This document shows, piece after piece, positions 1 to 7,578 of a DNA stretch of 64,000 bases (positions within the stretch are counted from its first letter, which is position 1; every line of letters begins with the position of its first letter). The stretch comes from an uncultured Clostridia bacterium (lineage in GTDB: Bacteria; Bacillota; Clostridia; TANB77; CAG-508): the NCBI GenBank assembly GCA_949538735.1, contig CATGLK010000003.1, forward strand, positions 62,001 through 126,000. The letters run 5' to 3'. The notes beneath the pieces are model-generated. The model ran no database searches. It was not told where the DNA came from and was given only the letters and a program-made list of their open reading frames with translations. The translations under genes were made by a program, and so were the position numbers.

Positions 1-303
1 TTTTTCGTCCATGATGTCTACATTAAAATATTTATTCCATCCATGTTCTTTCATTAATTCTTTATGCTTTTCTGTTGAATTTCTTGCTCCGTCATAAGCT
101 GTATTGCATTCAACAACTGTTCCTTTTACTTTTTCTACTATTGCTTTTACAAATTCAGGTTTTATGTAGTTTTGGTTTCCTTTTTCTCCTGAATGTAATT
201 TTACTGCTACTTTTCCTGGTAGCTCTTTTCCTAGTGTTTCATACATTTTTACAACACTTTCTGGTGTTATTTCTTTGCTAAAATAAACTTTTGCTTTTTG
301 CAT
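1..303 (-). CDS. DUF362 family protein, N-terminal part (cut by window edge)
   Basis: The first 101 codons of a gene that runs off the left end of the window. The start ATG at 303 follows an AGAAAGGA ribosome binding site. The visible part includes KVAVKLHSGEKGNQNY and VVECNTAYDGARN, which are typical of DUF362 proteins, a family of uncharacterised iron-sulfur-associated proteins; the ferredoxin part would lie outside the window. The substrate is unknown. It shares direction with the AIM24-like gene upstream, 29 bases away, so the two are probably co-transcribed. Confidence 0.75.
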   Translation of the reverse strand, partial: MQKAKVYFSKEITPESVVKMYETLGKELPGKVAVKLHSGEKGNQNYIKPEFVKAIVEKVKGTVVECNTAYDGARNSTEKHKELMKEHGWNKYFNVDIMDEK

Positions 304-332
304 TTTTATCTTTCCTTTCTAAATTAAAATTA

Positions 333-1016
333 TTATCTAGAACTTGGCATATATGGAATTAATCTTCCTGCAAATTCATTAAAGTTTTGAGATTGCAACA
401 TTACTCTTCCTGGTCCTACAAGTTTTGTTAGAAATAGTCCCTCTCCTCCTAAAAAGATATTTCCTAATCCTTTTATTGTTTCTACTTCATAAGATACTGT
501 TGGCTCAAATGCAACAACATTTCCTGTATCGACTTTTAATACTTCTCCTGGTTGTAGTTGTTTTTCTATTACATCTCCATCAACTTCTAAGAATAATTTT
601 CCATTACCTGTTGCTTTTTGTAATATAAATCCTTCTCCTCCAAATAATCCTGCACTAAATCTTTTTGTAAATGCTACTTGTGTATTTACGTTTTGTTCTG
701 CACATAAAAATGCTCCTTTTTGTAACATAATTCCTGCTGGCATTTCTTTTAAATCTACTGATATTACATTTCCTGGTACTGTTGAACCAAATGCTACTGT
801 TGCTCCATCTCTTGTTGCTGTATAATTTGCCATAAAGATTGATTCTCCTGAAAACATTCTGCCTAAGCTTTTCATTACTCCTCCTCTTGCATTTGTTTTC
901 ATTTCTATTCCTTCTGATTGATATACCATCCCTCCTGATTGCGTATATACTGATTCTCCTGCGTTTAATTTCATTTCTACTACTGGTACTGTTTGTCCAA
1001 TTATTTTGTAGTCCAT
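333..1016 (-). CDS. AIM24/TIGR00266 family protein
   Basis: A complete 227-residue protein with no signal peptide or membrane segment. It is rich in glycine and beta-strand patterns, with a repeated GG-E-G-F/L-F/I motif near residues 125-130 and 190-195. This matches the AIM24/TIGR00266 family, beta-sandwich proteins common in bacteria and of unproven function. The start at 1016 has a GGAGGAAT binding site 6 bases upstream. The length is normal for the family. No regulatory site was seen apart from the short leader. Confidence 0.8.
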   Translation of the reverse strand: MDYKIIGQTVPVVEMKLNAGESVYTQSGGMVYQSEGIEMKTNARGGVMKSLGRMFSGESIFMANYTATRDGATVAFGSTVPGNVISVDLKEMPAGIMLQKGAFLCAEQNVNTQVAFTKRFSAGLFGGEGFILQKATGNGKLFLEVDGDVIEKQLQPGEVLKVDTGNVVAFEPTVSYEVETIKGLGNIFLGGEGLFLTKLVGPGRVMLQSQNFNEFAGRLIPYMPSSR

Positions 1017-1099
1017 TTTTTATTCCTCCTTTTATTTCTTTTGTTATATTATATAAATAGTTATTTTTTTATGCAATATTTTTTATTCAATAAATAAAT

Positions 1100-2727
1100 T
1101 TATTTTATTGCCTGCCAAGATAATGTATTGTCTTTTGATTCATATTTTTTCGTATCACCACCATTATAGTCTCCATCTGATCCTTGTCCTATTCCTAAAT
1201 AATATGTTTCGCCTTCTTTAGTTGGTAATTCATAATAATCATATATTTCCTTTTGTAATAAATTATCTGTTATTTTTAATTTTGAAAATGTACTTCCACC
1301 ATCTCGAGTAATATATAAATCCGAATCTTCTCCCGCAACAGACGGCATTGTTAAAAATCCTAAATTCTCATAAAAAAATCGTATTTCACTACTAGCTCTA
1401 AAATGTTCTTCACCTTCAGGCCCAATCCCTTTATTGATTATCTGCCAAGTTTCTCCTCCATCTATTGTTTTACTTATACACCCAGTTGCTAGTCCAACAG
1501 TTATATCCTTGTATAAAAGCATATAACCTAAACTTTGATTAACAAATTGTAAATCTTGCACAGAAGTATTATCTGGTAATTCTATTGTTTGCCAAGTTGC
1601 TCCCATAGTATTTGAATATATTAAGTATGATTTTGGATATTTTTGATATGCAAAAAAAGTTTTTTCTCTATTTATTTGATATGCATTTTTCTTGAACTCT
1701 TCAATATTGCTAAAATCTCCTGGAACTTCTATAACATTTCTTCCGTCATAACTAATATATAATATACCTTCATCGATTTCGTAGTCATTTTCTCTTGGAG
1801 ATATTGCATTGTATACACCATTATTCAAATCTCCCTTATAATTTATACATCTCAACTTTTCAGTAATAGTTTTTTCCATGCTCACTTCGCATAAAGTAAT
1901 TGTTCCACCATCATCGATAATATCTACTTTTTCATTTAATTTACAATCTTCGTTTAATGTTATAACATATTTAGGTTGTTCATCTTTATATAATACAAGT
2001 GCAGTTGTTCCGAATTGCTTATATTCATTATGTTCAAATAATTCTTTTTTCCCATTTTTGCGTATTATAATCCCCTTACTATTTTCTTTTAATGTAGTAT
2101 TTGAACCGTTTATCTACTTGCCAGCTTCCTTCTAATGTTGGTGCAACATTGTAATATGATATACTATTTCCTCTATCACCATAGGTTGCTATAAATACCC
2201 TTAAATCTCCACTATTATTTTTATATGTAACACTACAAATATCACTTGTCAACCACTGTGTTTTGATTTTTCCGTTTGCTTCTTCACCAAATTGTTCTTG
2301 TTTTCTAGCAAATATAATGAATTTACTTCTATAGAAAGTTGTTGCTCCTGTATCTCTGTTTTGTTTTAAAACTAGTTCGTTTGAAAAGCCGTTTGAAAAA
2401 CTTATAATAGATTTATTTTGTATTCCATTGTTTAGCATAAAAACTATATTTACACTAGTTAATATGAAACATATTACACTTATAATTATATTTTTTATTT
2501 TATTTTTCTTGCCTATTATAAGCAATAAGTATGTTGCAGATAGTATTATAATTTCATTAATTATATATAATAAGCTGTCAATTATGTACTCATATTCTTT
2601 GTTCTTAATAATGAATATATATCCTGCTTGCACTCCTATGCAAAGTATAAACAATATTCCTGATATAATTCCGCACGATCTTTTTTATCTTTCTTTTTAA
2701 TTGTTCTTTGTTTTTTAAATTATCCAT
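1100..2727 (-). CDS. Membrane-anchored BNR/Asp-box repeat protein, two +1 recoding sites
   Basis: Read conventionally this is three fragments in different frames. Skipping the C of the in-frame CGG codons at 2671-2673 and 2106-2108 gives one 541-residue protein. The start ATG at 2727 follows AAAGGAGC. The first shift restores an N-terminal membrane segment (KKIVGIISGILFILCIGVQ), followed by two more hydrophobic segments near residues 45-90. The second joins SWQVDKGSNTTLKENS to the C-terminal half. That half has Asp-box motifs of the sialidase/BNR type (GATWQTI, DGGETWQI, TRDGGSTF), which form beta-propeller blades. The inference is a membrane-tethered extracellular beta-propeller; the ligand is unknown. 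The alternative is a decayed pseudogene, but both lesions have the same form as those in essential genes here. Confidence 0.7.
2106..2108 (-). other. Putative +1 recoding site CGG-T (Gly), BNR protein site 2
   Basis: The in-frame context is GAT AAA CGG TTC. Skipping C gives GAT AAA GGT TCA and continues into the BNR-repeat half; the unshifted frame stops at TAG 8 codons after the CGG. Confidence 0.75.
2671..2673 (-). other. Putative +1 recoding site CGG-A (Gly), BNR protein site 1
   Basis: The in-frame context is ATC GTG CGG AAT. Skipping C gives ATC GTG GGA ATT and opens the first transmembrane segment; the unshifted frame stops within about 20 codons. Confidence 0.75.
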
Positions 2728-2747
2728 TTTTTGCTCCTTTAAATTTC

Positions 2748-3632
2748 CTATTTGTTAGCATTTCCTATAATAAAATTTATAACCTGTTTTGCTAGTTCTT
2801 CTATTCTGCCTTTGTATCCGTGGTCTGCTCCGTCAATAAAATTTATATCTTTTCTTGGATTTTTTATTATCTTATTTAGCATATTAACTAAGTCTTGTGC
2901 ATTTTGCAATATCATCTCATTAACATTTCCCCACCTCATAAATAATGGAATACCAATATTATTTAATGTTTTTAACTCCTTATCTTTGCCATAACTTGCA
3001 AAATCTATTTCTTTGTTATCTCTTGCATAACGTAAAAACGTCTTTACACTTACTGGATGTATAAACGACTCTTTTGGCATCAATTCATTTTGTTTGCCTT
3101 CTTGTTCTAATTTTTCTGCATATTCTATATAGCTATTTAGCTTGTCCCCTAAAAATACATTTAGAGTACTTGGTATGTCTACTAATGACAATAATAATAT
3201 TCCTTTTATATTATCTAAAATATCGTTTTTCTCTTTTTTTAGTTTGTTGTATGTATATACTATTTTGGTACAACCTAAGCTATGCCCTTGTAAATATATT
3301 TCTTCATAACCTAGATTTTTTAGTATTAAAATTGCTCCTGTTATATCTTCATATCCTTCTAATACATCTTCATAGCTAGTGCCACCCAATAGTTTCTTTC
3401 CGTCTGTATTTCTTTTTATGTATTTCACAAGTTCGCTTCCCCTATTATTAAAACAGAAATAGTCTATACCGTTCTTATTTGCATATTGGGCTATTATTTC
3501 GTCTCTTTCTTTCATGCAGTTACTGCTCATTCCGTGTACTGCAAGTATAATTTTTTTGGTTGGTGTTTTGGAATTGTATAGTATTCCATTTAGTTCTATT
3601 CCATCAGTTGCTAAAAAATTTATTAATTTCAT
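2748..3632 (-). CDS. Alpha/beta-hydrolase
   Basis: A 294-residue cytoplasmic protein of the alpha/beta-hydrolase fold. The visible elements are the oxyanion region VHGMSSN (residues 33-39), the nucleophile elbow GHSLGC (around residue 116) and a C-terminal DGADHGY carrying the likely catalytic histidine. The family includes esterases and acyl hydrolases, and the substrate cannot be told from sequence. It overlaps the upstream 2H phosphoesterase gene by 4 bases (ATGA), which indicates translational coupling. Confidence 0.8.
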   Translation of the reverse strand: MKLINFLATDGIELNGILYNSKTPTKKIILAVHGMSSNCMKERDEIIAQYANKNGIDYFCFNNRGSELVKYIKRNTDGKKLLGGTSYEDVLEGYEDITGAILILKNLGYEEIYLQGHSLGCTKIVYTYNKLKKEKNDILDNIKGILLLSLVDIPSTLNVFLGDKLNSYIEYAEKLEQEGKQNELMPKESFIHPVSVKTFLRYARDNKEIDFASYGKDKELKTLNNIGIPLFMRWGNVNEMILQNAQDLVNMLNKIIKNPRKDINFIDGADHGYKGRIEELAKQVINFIIGNANK

Positions 3633-4156
3633 TGTTTGTTCTCCTTTCCTAGTTCTATTTTGAATTCTATTATTGACTCTTCGTTTTTTCCTATGCTCTC
3701 AACAATTATATTTTCTATTGTTGTCTCAAATGTTTCGTTTAAAGTTATATTTGCGTCTATTTCATTTACTGTTCCTAATGTGATATGTGGTATATAATTT
3801 GATGATTTAGGAATTTTTAATACTTTTTCATAAATGTCTTTATTAATATTTTTTATAGTTTCGTTTCCTTCAGTTATATTTAAAAATATATAGTATTTAT
3901 TTATTATTTCGTCTTTTATAAATGAAATGCCTTCACAAGTTATATCTATTTTTTCATATTTGCTTAATATTTGTCCTAACTCTTCTTTTAATTTTTCATT
4001 TGAAATTGGTAAGTCAAAAGGAAATGCTAGTGTGATATGTGGTGGTATTATATTTGCTAATTCATCATATTTATTTCTTATTGTTTGTATTTTTTCTATT
4101 CCTTTAAAGCTTGGGAATATCAATATGTCTCTTTTTCCTGCATTTATATAATTCAT
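3629..4156 (-). CDS. 2H phosphoesterase (2'-5' RNA ligase family)
   Basis: A 175-residue protein with the two H-x-T motifs that define the 2H phosphoesterase superfamily: PPHITLAFPF near residue 38 and YIPHITLGTV near residue 120. These enzymes act on 2'-5' or cyclic 2',3' phosphates of RNA or nucleotides. The start at 4156 follows AAAGGAGC. It is the first gene of a two-gene unit with the downstream hydrolase. Which RNA or nucleotide it acts on is unknown. Confidence 0.85.
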   Translation of the reverse strand: MNYINAGKRDILIFPSFKGIEKIQTIRNKYDELANIIPPHITLAFPFDLPISNEKLKEELGQILSKYEKIDITCEGISFIKDEIINKYYIFLNITEGNETIKNINKDIYEKVLKIPKSSNYIPHITLGTVNEIDANITLNETFETTIENIIVESIGKNEESIIEFKIELGKENKQ

Positions 4157-4281
4157 TTTTTGCTCCTTTATTTAACTTTATTCTTTAGTTATAAAGCACT
4201 ATCAATTAGATAATTAAATTTATCCATTCAAATATATCATACTTTTATCTTATTCTCAATAAAATCATAAAAAATTTAAAT

Positions 4282-4343
4282 CTGCCAATAGGGACGGTTC
4301 TCTTTGGCAGAAATATGCCAAAAAGATCCGTCCCCATTGGCAG
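4282..4343. repeat. Intergenic palindromic repeat (GGGACGG type)
   Basis: An imperfect palindrome with outer arms CTGCCAATAGGGACGG and CCGTCCCCATTGGCAG. Nearly the same element occurs at 34911-34972 and 53099-53152. It lies just downstream of gerQ and could also act as its terminator. Confidence 0.8.
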
Positions 4344-4347
4344 GGTT

Positions 4348-4680
4348 TTAATAATAATGATATCTATTATTGGGTGTAGAACCATAAATTCCAGTAGTGG
4401 AAATTGTGATAAATTTAATAGAATAAATGTCACAATAAACTAAGCTGTCATTTTCAAATGAACGTAGCAAGATATAACTTGCTCCAACATCTTGTAATAT
4501 TCCGATTCTGTCAACTAAATTATTTGTTCCTATTAGAAATTCTACTCTCATCAATTTTCCTATTTGCTCTCTTAAAAATGCTGGGGTATAAATGGGGTTA
4601 GTCAAAATCTCTGGTGAATTTTGATTAATATCAACTTGCCTTGTTTCTCTTTTGTCTGTTCTTTCTTCTGAACTTGCCAT
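4348..4680 (-). CDS. gerQ: GerQ-like spore coat protein
   Basis: A 110-residue protein. The start ATG at 4680 has a clear AAGGAGGAAG site; an earlier in-frame start would overlap cwlJ. Residues 35-100 (REQIGKLMRVEFLIGTN, IGILQDVGASYILLR, YSIKFITI) follow the pattern of the GerQ (YwdL) C-terminal domain. In Bacillus, GerQ is needed to retain the cortex-lytic enzyme CwlJ in the spore coat. Here the gene lies 13 bases downstream of a CwlJ-like gene, which strongly supports the call. The N-terminus is polar and variable, as usual. Confidence 0.8.
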   Translation of the reverse strand: MASSEERTDKRETRQVDINQNSPEILTNPIYTPAFLREQIGKLMRVEFLIGTNNLVDRIGILQDVGASYILLRSFENDSLVYCDIYSIKFITISTTGIYGSTPNNRYHYY

Positions 4681-4693
4681 ATTCTTCCTCCTT

Positions 4694-5142
4694 TTATGTT
4701 TGGGAATATTTACTTGTTGGTCTATAAAAGCAATGGTCACCTAATCTTGTATGGAATGTTCCTGAGCCATTACTTGGAAATGTTGAACCACAGCTTGGTC
4801 TAAATGGATTTAAATACCATAGGCATTCTCCTATTTCGTTTAATCTGTTTCCCGCTAATGCCCAGTCTGCTATATAATAATGTAATTCTGTTGGATTCAT
4901 GTTATATATGTTTTGTGGGTTGTATTGATTTCTTATTGTTTCTCTTGCACAGTCAAATTGTCCTTCTTGAAATATTATGTTTCTTATATTCCCTCCTTGT
5001 GAGATTCTTGCATATTCCCCTTCTGATACGTTAACTCTGTTCATTATTACTGTTGCAGCTGCTTTCATTCCGTTGTCTCCCTCGCCGCCCGTGCCTCGCA
5101 TTGTACTATTCTTGCTATTAATTCTCTTTCTGAATATGCCAT
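4694..5142 (-). CDS. cwlJ: CwlJ/SleB-type cell wall hydrolase, two tandem +1 recoding sites
   Basis: A spore cortex-lytic enzyme of the Hydrolase_2 family, which degrades cortex peptidoglycan during germination. The expected start is the ATG at 5142 (MAYSERELIARIVQCEA), preceded by AGGAGTG. That frame hits CGG at 5089-5091 and would stop at a TGA eight codons later. Reading CGGG then CGGC as two glycines (EAGGEGDNGMKAAATVI) restores the family's conserved E-A-x-G-E-G motif and the rest of the protein: MNRV, ECLWYLNPF and a C-terminal DHCFYRPT. The total is 148 residues, normal for CwlJ. A GTG start at 5152 in the final frame would replace the conserved N-terminus with unrelated sequence, so I prefer the recoded form. 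gerQ follows directly. Confidence 0.8.
5084..5091 (-). other. Tandem +1 recoding sites CGGG-CGGC (Gly-Gly) in cwlJ
   Basis: The coding strand reads TGC GAG GCA CGGG CGGC GAG GGA GAC. Two successive four-base units each supply a glycine; one shift alone leaves the gene out of frame. Confidence 0.85.
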
Positions 5143-5146
5143 AAAA

Positions 5147-5189
5147 AATCACTCCTAATACCTTTATTATATTCAGTATTGGAGTGATT
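5147..5189 (-). promoter_or_regulatory. Leader hairpin sequestering the cwlJ ribosome binding site
   Basis: The arms AATCACTCC-AATAC and GTATT-AGGAGTGATT pair over 14 positions with one bulge. The AGGAGTG binding site of cwlJ lies in the 3' arm, so the folded mRNA would hide it. This is inference from base pairing only. Confidence 0.5.
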
Positions 5190-5250
5190 TGTGCTTAAAA
5201 TTTTATTATCACATAAATTCAAAGGACTTTTTAGATTTTTTTACATTTTT

Positions 5251-5715
5251 TCAAACGACTTTATTATCTTCAATTAATTCTTTATAGTAATAATACATAT
5301 CTATACATTGTAAATTTCCGTCATATATCTCTTCTGAATAATTATCAATAAAGAAATTTTTTACTGTATGATGATACTTGGTAAATCCACTTAAAACATA
5401 AAACGGTATCATATTTTCAGTTGTTCCAACAATCATTCTCTTGTATTGATTTTTATATTTTTCAAACACATACTCTATTAGTCTTTTAGCATATCCTTTT
5501 CCCCTACATTCTTCTAATGTAGCAATATTTTTTAATTCACATTCTTCTTCATTTACTTCAGTTATTAATATTTCACAAACTACTTTTTCGTTTTCTATTC
5601 CTATGTACATATCACCTTTGTTTATATATTGTTTGACAACTTCCGCTTCTGGGTCTGCTTCTAAAAGTAATTCCATATATTTTTCCTTATTTTTTTCAAC
5701 TTTTTCTATTCTCAT
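5251..5715 (-). CDS. GNAT family N-acetyltransferase
   Basis: A 154-residue GNAT-fold protein. The acetyl-CoA binding motif A is visible as LEECRGKGYAKRLIEYVF (residues 78-95), and FYVLSGFTKY near residue 115 matches motif B. The substrate is unknown. A short gap separates it from the Nudix gene upstream in the same direction, so it probably belongs to the same transcript. Confidence 0.85.
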   Translation of the reverse strand: MRIEKVEKNKEKYMELLLEADPEAEVVKQYINKGDMYIGIENEKVVCEILITEVNEEECELKNIATLEECRGKGYAKRLIEYVFEKYKNQYKRMIVGTTENMIPFYVLSGFTKYHHTVKNFFIDNYSEEIYDGNLQCIDMYYYYKELIEDNKVV

Positions 5716-5727
5716 ATTTGCACCTTT

Positions 5728-6216
5728 CTACATTTCGTCAATTAAATGGTTAAATTCATTGATTTTATTATCCACTAGAAGTTTTTTTATTGATGTAGGT
5801 TTTAAATCTAACTCTCTAAGTTCTTCTCTAGTAACCCACTTAAAGCGTAAGGTTTTTATTTCTCCATTATCTTCCTCTTCTATATCCGAATTCTCAACTG
5901 AAAGTTTAGTTTTAGATTTTACAGTAAAATAGTTTTCAACCCAATGTTCAACTCGTCCATTTTTATTATAAAAATTTTCGTGGAAGCAAAAGAATTTACA
6001 TTGCTCTATGTTTATATCACATCCAACTTCTTCTTTTACTTCTCTTTGTAAAGCTTTAAAAGATGATTCTCCTAGTGATACATGTCCACCTGGCAATATG
6101 TAATATTCACATTCATTTATTCTCTGTATCAAAAATTTATCATCCTGTACAATTACTGCCGCAACTCTAAAGTGAAAATTATATTCATCATTTTTTATTC
6201 TTATATCTGAACTCAT
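5728..6216 (-). CDS. Nudix hydrolase
   Basis: A 162-residue Nudix hydrolase with a full Nudix box, GGHVSLGESSFKALQREV followed by KEEVG (residues 43-65), including the metal-binding REVKEE glutamates. These enzymes cleave nucleoside diphosphates linked to another group. The start at 6216 follows AGAAGGAG. A near-copy of its first codons and leader occurs 790 bases upstream (6952-7021). It is one of three Nudix genes in the window. Confidence 0.9.
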   Translation of the reverse strand: MSSDIRIKNDEYNFHFRVAAVIVQDDKFLIQRINECEYYILPGGHVSLGESSFKALQREVKEEVGCDINIEQCKFFCFHENFYNKNGRVEHWVENYFTVKSKTKLSVENSDIEEEDNGEIKTLRFKWVTREELRELDLKPTSIKKLLVDNKINEFNHLIDEM

Positions 6217-6318
6217 ATATTTTCTCCTTCTTATTTAATATTTTTATTCTTTAATTAATGTCTTTTTCTTTTTTTCTATCTTGAACTGCAATTCTAAAAG
6301 GTGATTTGTATATCTACT

Positions 6319-6918
6319 TTAATTCTCAATGTTATTTCTTTCAATTACATTTTCTTTATACCACTTCGCAAATTGATCTTTTGCATCTCCCCAAAAAGTT
6401 GATTCATATTCATAGTCCTCTTCTCGCAATTCACTTAAAGTTTTGCTTTCTCCCTCTGGTATATAAAATTTGTCGTGCCATCTCCCTCGTACTCCTTTGG
6501 GCTCAAAAGCTATCTTTCCTGTTCCACCTCCTGAAAAAACAATAGGCTCACTATTTGGCTCACAATAAGCAAAACAGTGTTCTAATCTTGCTTTTCTATT
6601 TTTTTCGTTTTTTAGCAATTCTAAAAATTTTTCTATTCCTATTTGTTTATCAAAGTAAGCATTATATGGTCCTGGTAATCCTCCTAAAGCTTCTATGTAT
6701 AATCCTGTGTCTGATTTTAGAACTGCATATCCCAATTTATCTGCTGCATATTTTGCACTAAATGCAACTACTTCCGAACAAGTTTTAGCTTGTATTTCTA
6801 AAATTTCAAAATCCGGATTTACAATTTCTATGTTAAAACCATATTGTTTTGAAAAGAACTCATTAGCCTCTTCAACTTTTTGCTGATTTGTTGTTAAATA
6901 AATCAATTTCTTTTTCAT
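6319..6918 (-). CDS. RdgB/HAM1-like non-canonical purine NTP pyrophosphatase
   Basis: A 199-residue ITPase-fold protein. Family landmarks are TTNQQKVEEANEFF at the start (the T/S-x-N-x-x-K substrate motif), LKSDTGLYIEALGGLPGPYNAYF (residues 68-90) and FSGGGTGKIAFEPKG. It is distinct from the second, more standard RdgB at 12789-13409. The family hydrolyses ITP, dITP and XTP to monophosphates. It is flanked by the split duplicate of the Nudix leader, which suggests the gene was inserted here. Confidence 0.75.
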   Translation of the reverse strand: MKKKLIYLTTNQQKVEEANEFFSKQYGFNIEIVNPDFEILEIQAKTCSEVVAFSAKYAADKLGYAVLKSDTGLYIEALGGLPGPYNAYFDKQIGIEKFLELLKNEKNRKARLEHCFAYCEPNSEPIVFSGGGTGKIAFEPKGVRGRWHDKFYIPEGESKTLSELREEDYEYESTFWGDAKDQFAKWYKENVIERNNIEN

Positions 6919-6951
6919 TATCTTTCATCCTTTCTTTTATTTTTGATTTCC

Positions 6952-7002
6952 TTATATAGTTTCTATGAGAACATCGTTTTTTATTCTTATATCTGAACTC
7001 AT
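6952..7002 (-). pseudogene. Duplicated 5' fragment of the Nudix gene
   Basis: A 16-codon reading frame beginning MSSDIRIKND, the same as the Nudix gene at 5728-6216, with the same leader and AGGAG site. The match covers roughly 6979-7021 and 6190-6234. After the match it becomes unrelated and stops. It looks like a duplication remnant left when the rdgB-like gene entered. Confidence 0.6.
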
Positions 7003-7014
7003 ATATACTCCTTC

Positions 7015-7578
7015 TTATTTAAGGTTTTTATTTCTTATATAACTTTCTTTGAATTCACTAGCTAATATATCCATAGAAATTGTATCATAGTATTTCCCGT
7101 TTAGGAATACACACTCCCTACTTCTTCCTGTTTCAACAAATCCACATTTTTTATAACATTTTAGAGCTCTTTCATTGCAACTTAATAACTCTAATTTTAT
7201 ACTGTGTAAATTCATATAATTAAAGCCATAATCTAAAATTAGTCTAATCGCTTCTGTTCCGTATCCTTTACTTAAATATTCTTTATCTCCTATAAAAATT
7301 CCTAATACTGCACTTCTATTTATTGTATTTATTTTTTCTAATCCTATTGTTCCTATCAATTTATTTTCACCTAGTGTGACTATTACAAATGTCCCCTGTG
7401 GATTTGAGTTTTCTTCTAAGTATTTCTTTTCTTCTTCTAGTGACATTGTAGCTCCGCTTCTTCCTGTGTAGTCTGTTACTTGAAAATCGTTCATCCATTC
7501 TGTGAATTTTTCTACATCTTCATTGTTTCTTGGAGATAAGTATATTCTTTCTCCTACTAATTTCTTAAAATATTTCAT
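7015..7578 (-). CDS. RimJ/RimL-type GNAT acetyltransferase
   Basis: A 187-residue GNAT protein of the RimJ/RimL (Acetyltransf_3) type. It begins with GERIYLSPRNNEDVEKF, has the CoA-binding stretch YLSKGYGTEAIRLILDYGF near residue 101, and the typical NERALKCYKKCGFVETG near residue 135. Related enzymes acetylate ribosomal protein N-termini, antibiotics or polyamines; the substrate here is unknown. It overlaps the upstream gene by 14 bases, so translation is likely coupled. Confidence 0.85.
   Translation of the reverse strand: MKYFKKLVGERIYLSPRNNEDVEKFTEWMNDFQVTDYTGRSGATMSLEEEKKYLEENSNPQGTFVIVTLGENKLIGTIGLEKINTINRSAVLGIFIGDKEYLSKGYGTEAIRLILDYGFNYMNLHSIKLELLSCNERALKCYKKCGFVETGRSRECVFLNGKYYDTISMDILASEFKESYIRNKNLK

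Noticed and set aside
2681-2686. Homopolymer slippage in the A6/T6 run as the first lesion of the BNR gene
   Set aside because: It also restores the frame, but the CGG ten bases on gives an equally good or better membrane helix and matches the other sites.
5000-5152. Start of cwlJ at the GTG at 5152 in the downstream frame
   Set aside because: It yields a basic, unrelated N-terminus (MIFYGIFRKRINSKNS) in place of the conserved ELIARIVQCEAGGEG, and the ribosome binding site fits the ATG at 5142 better.
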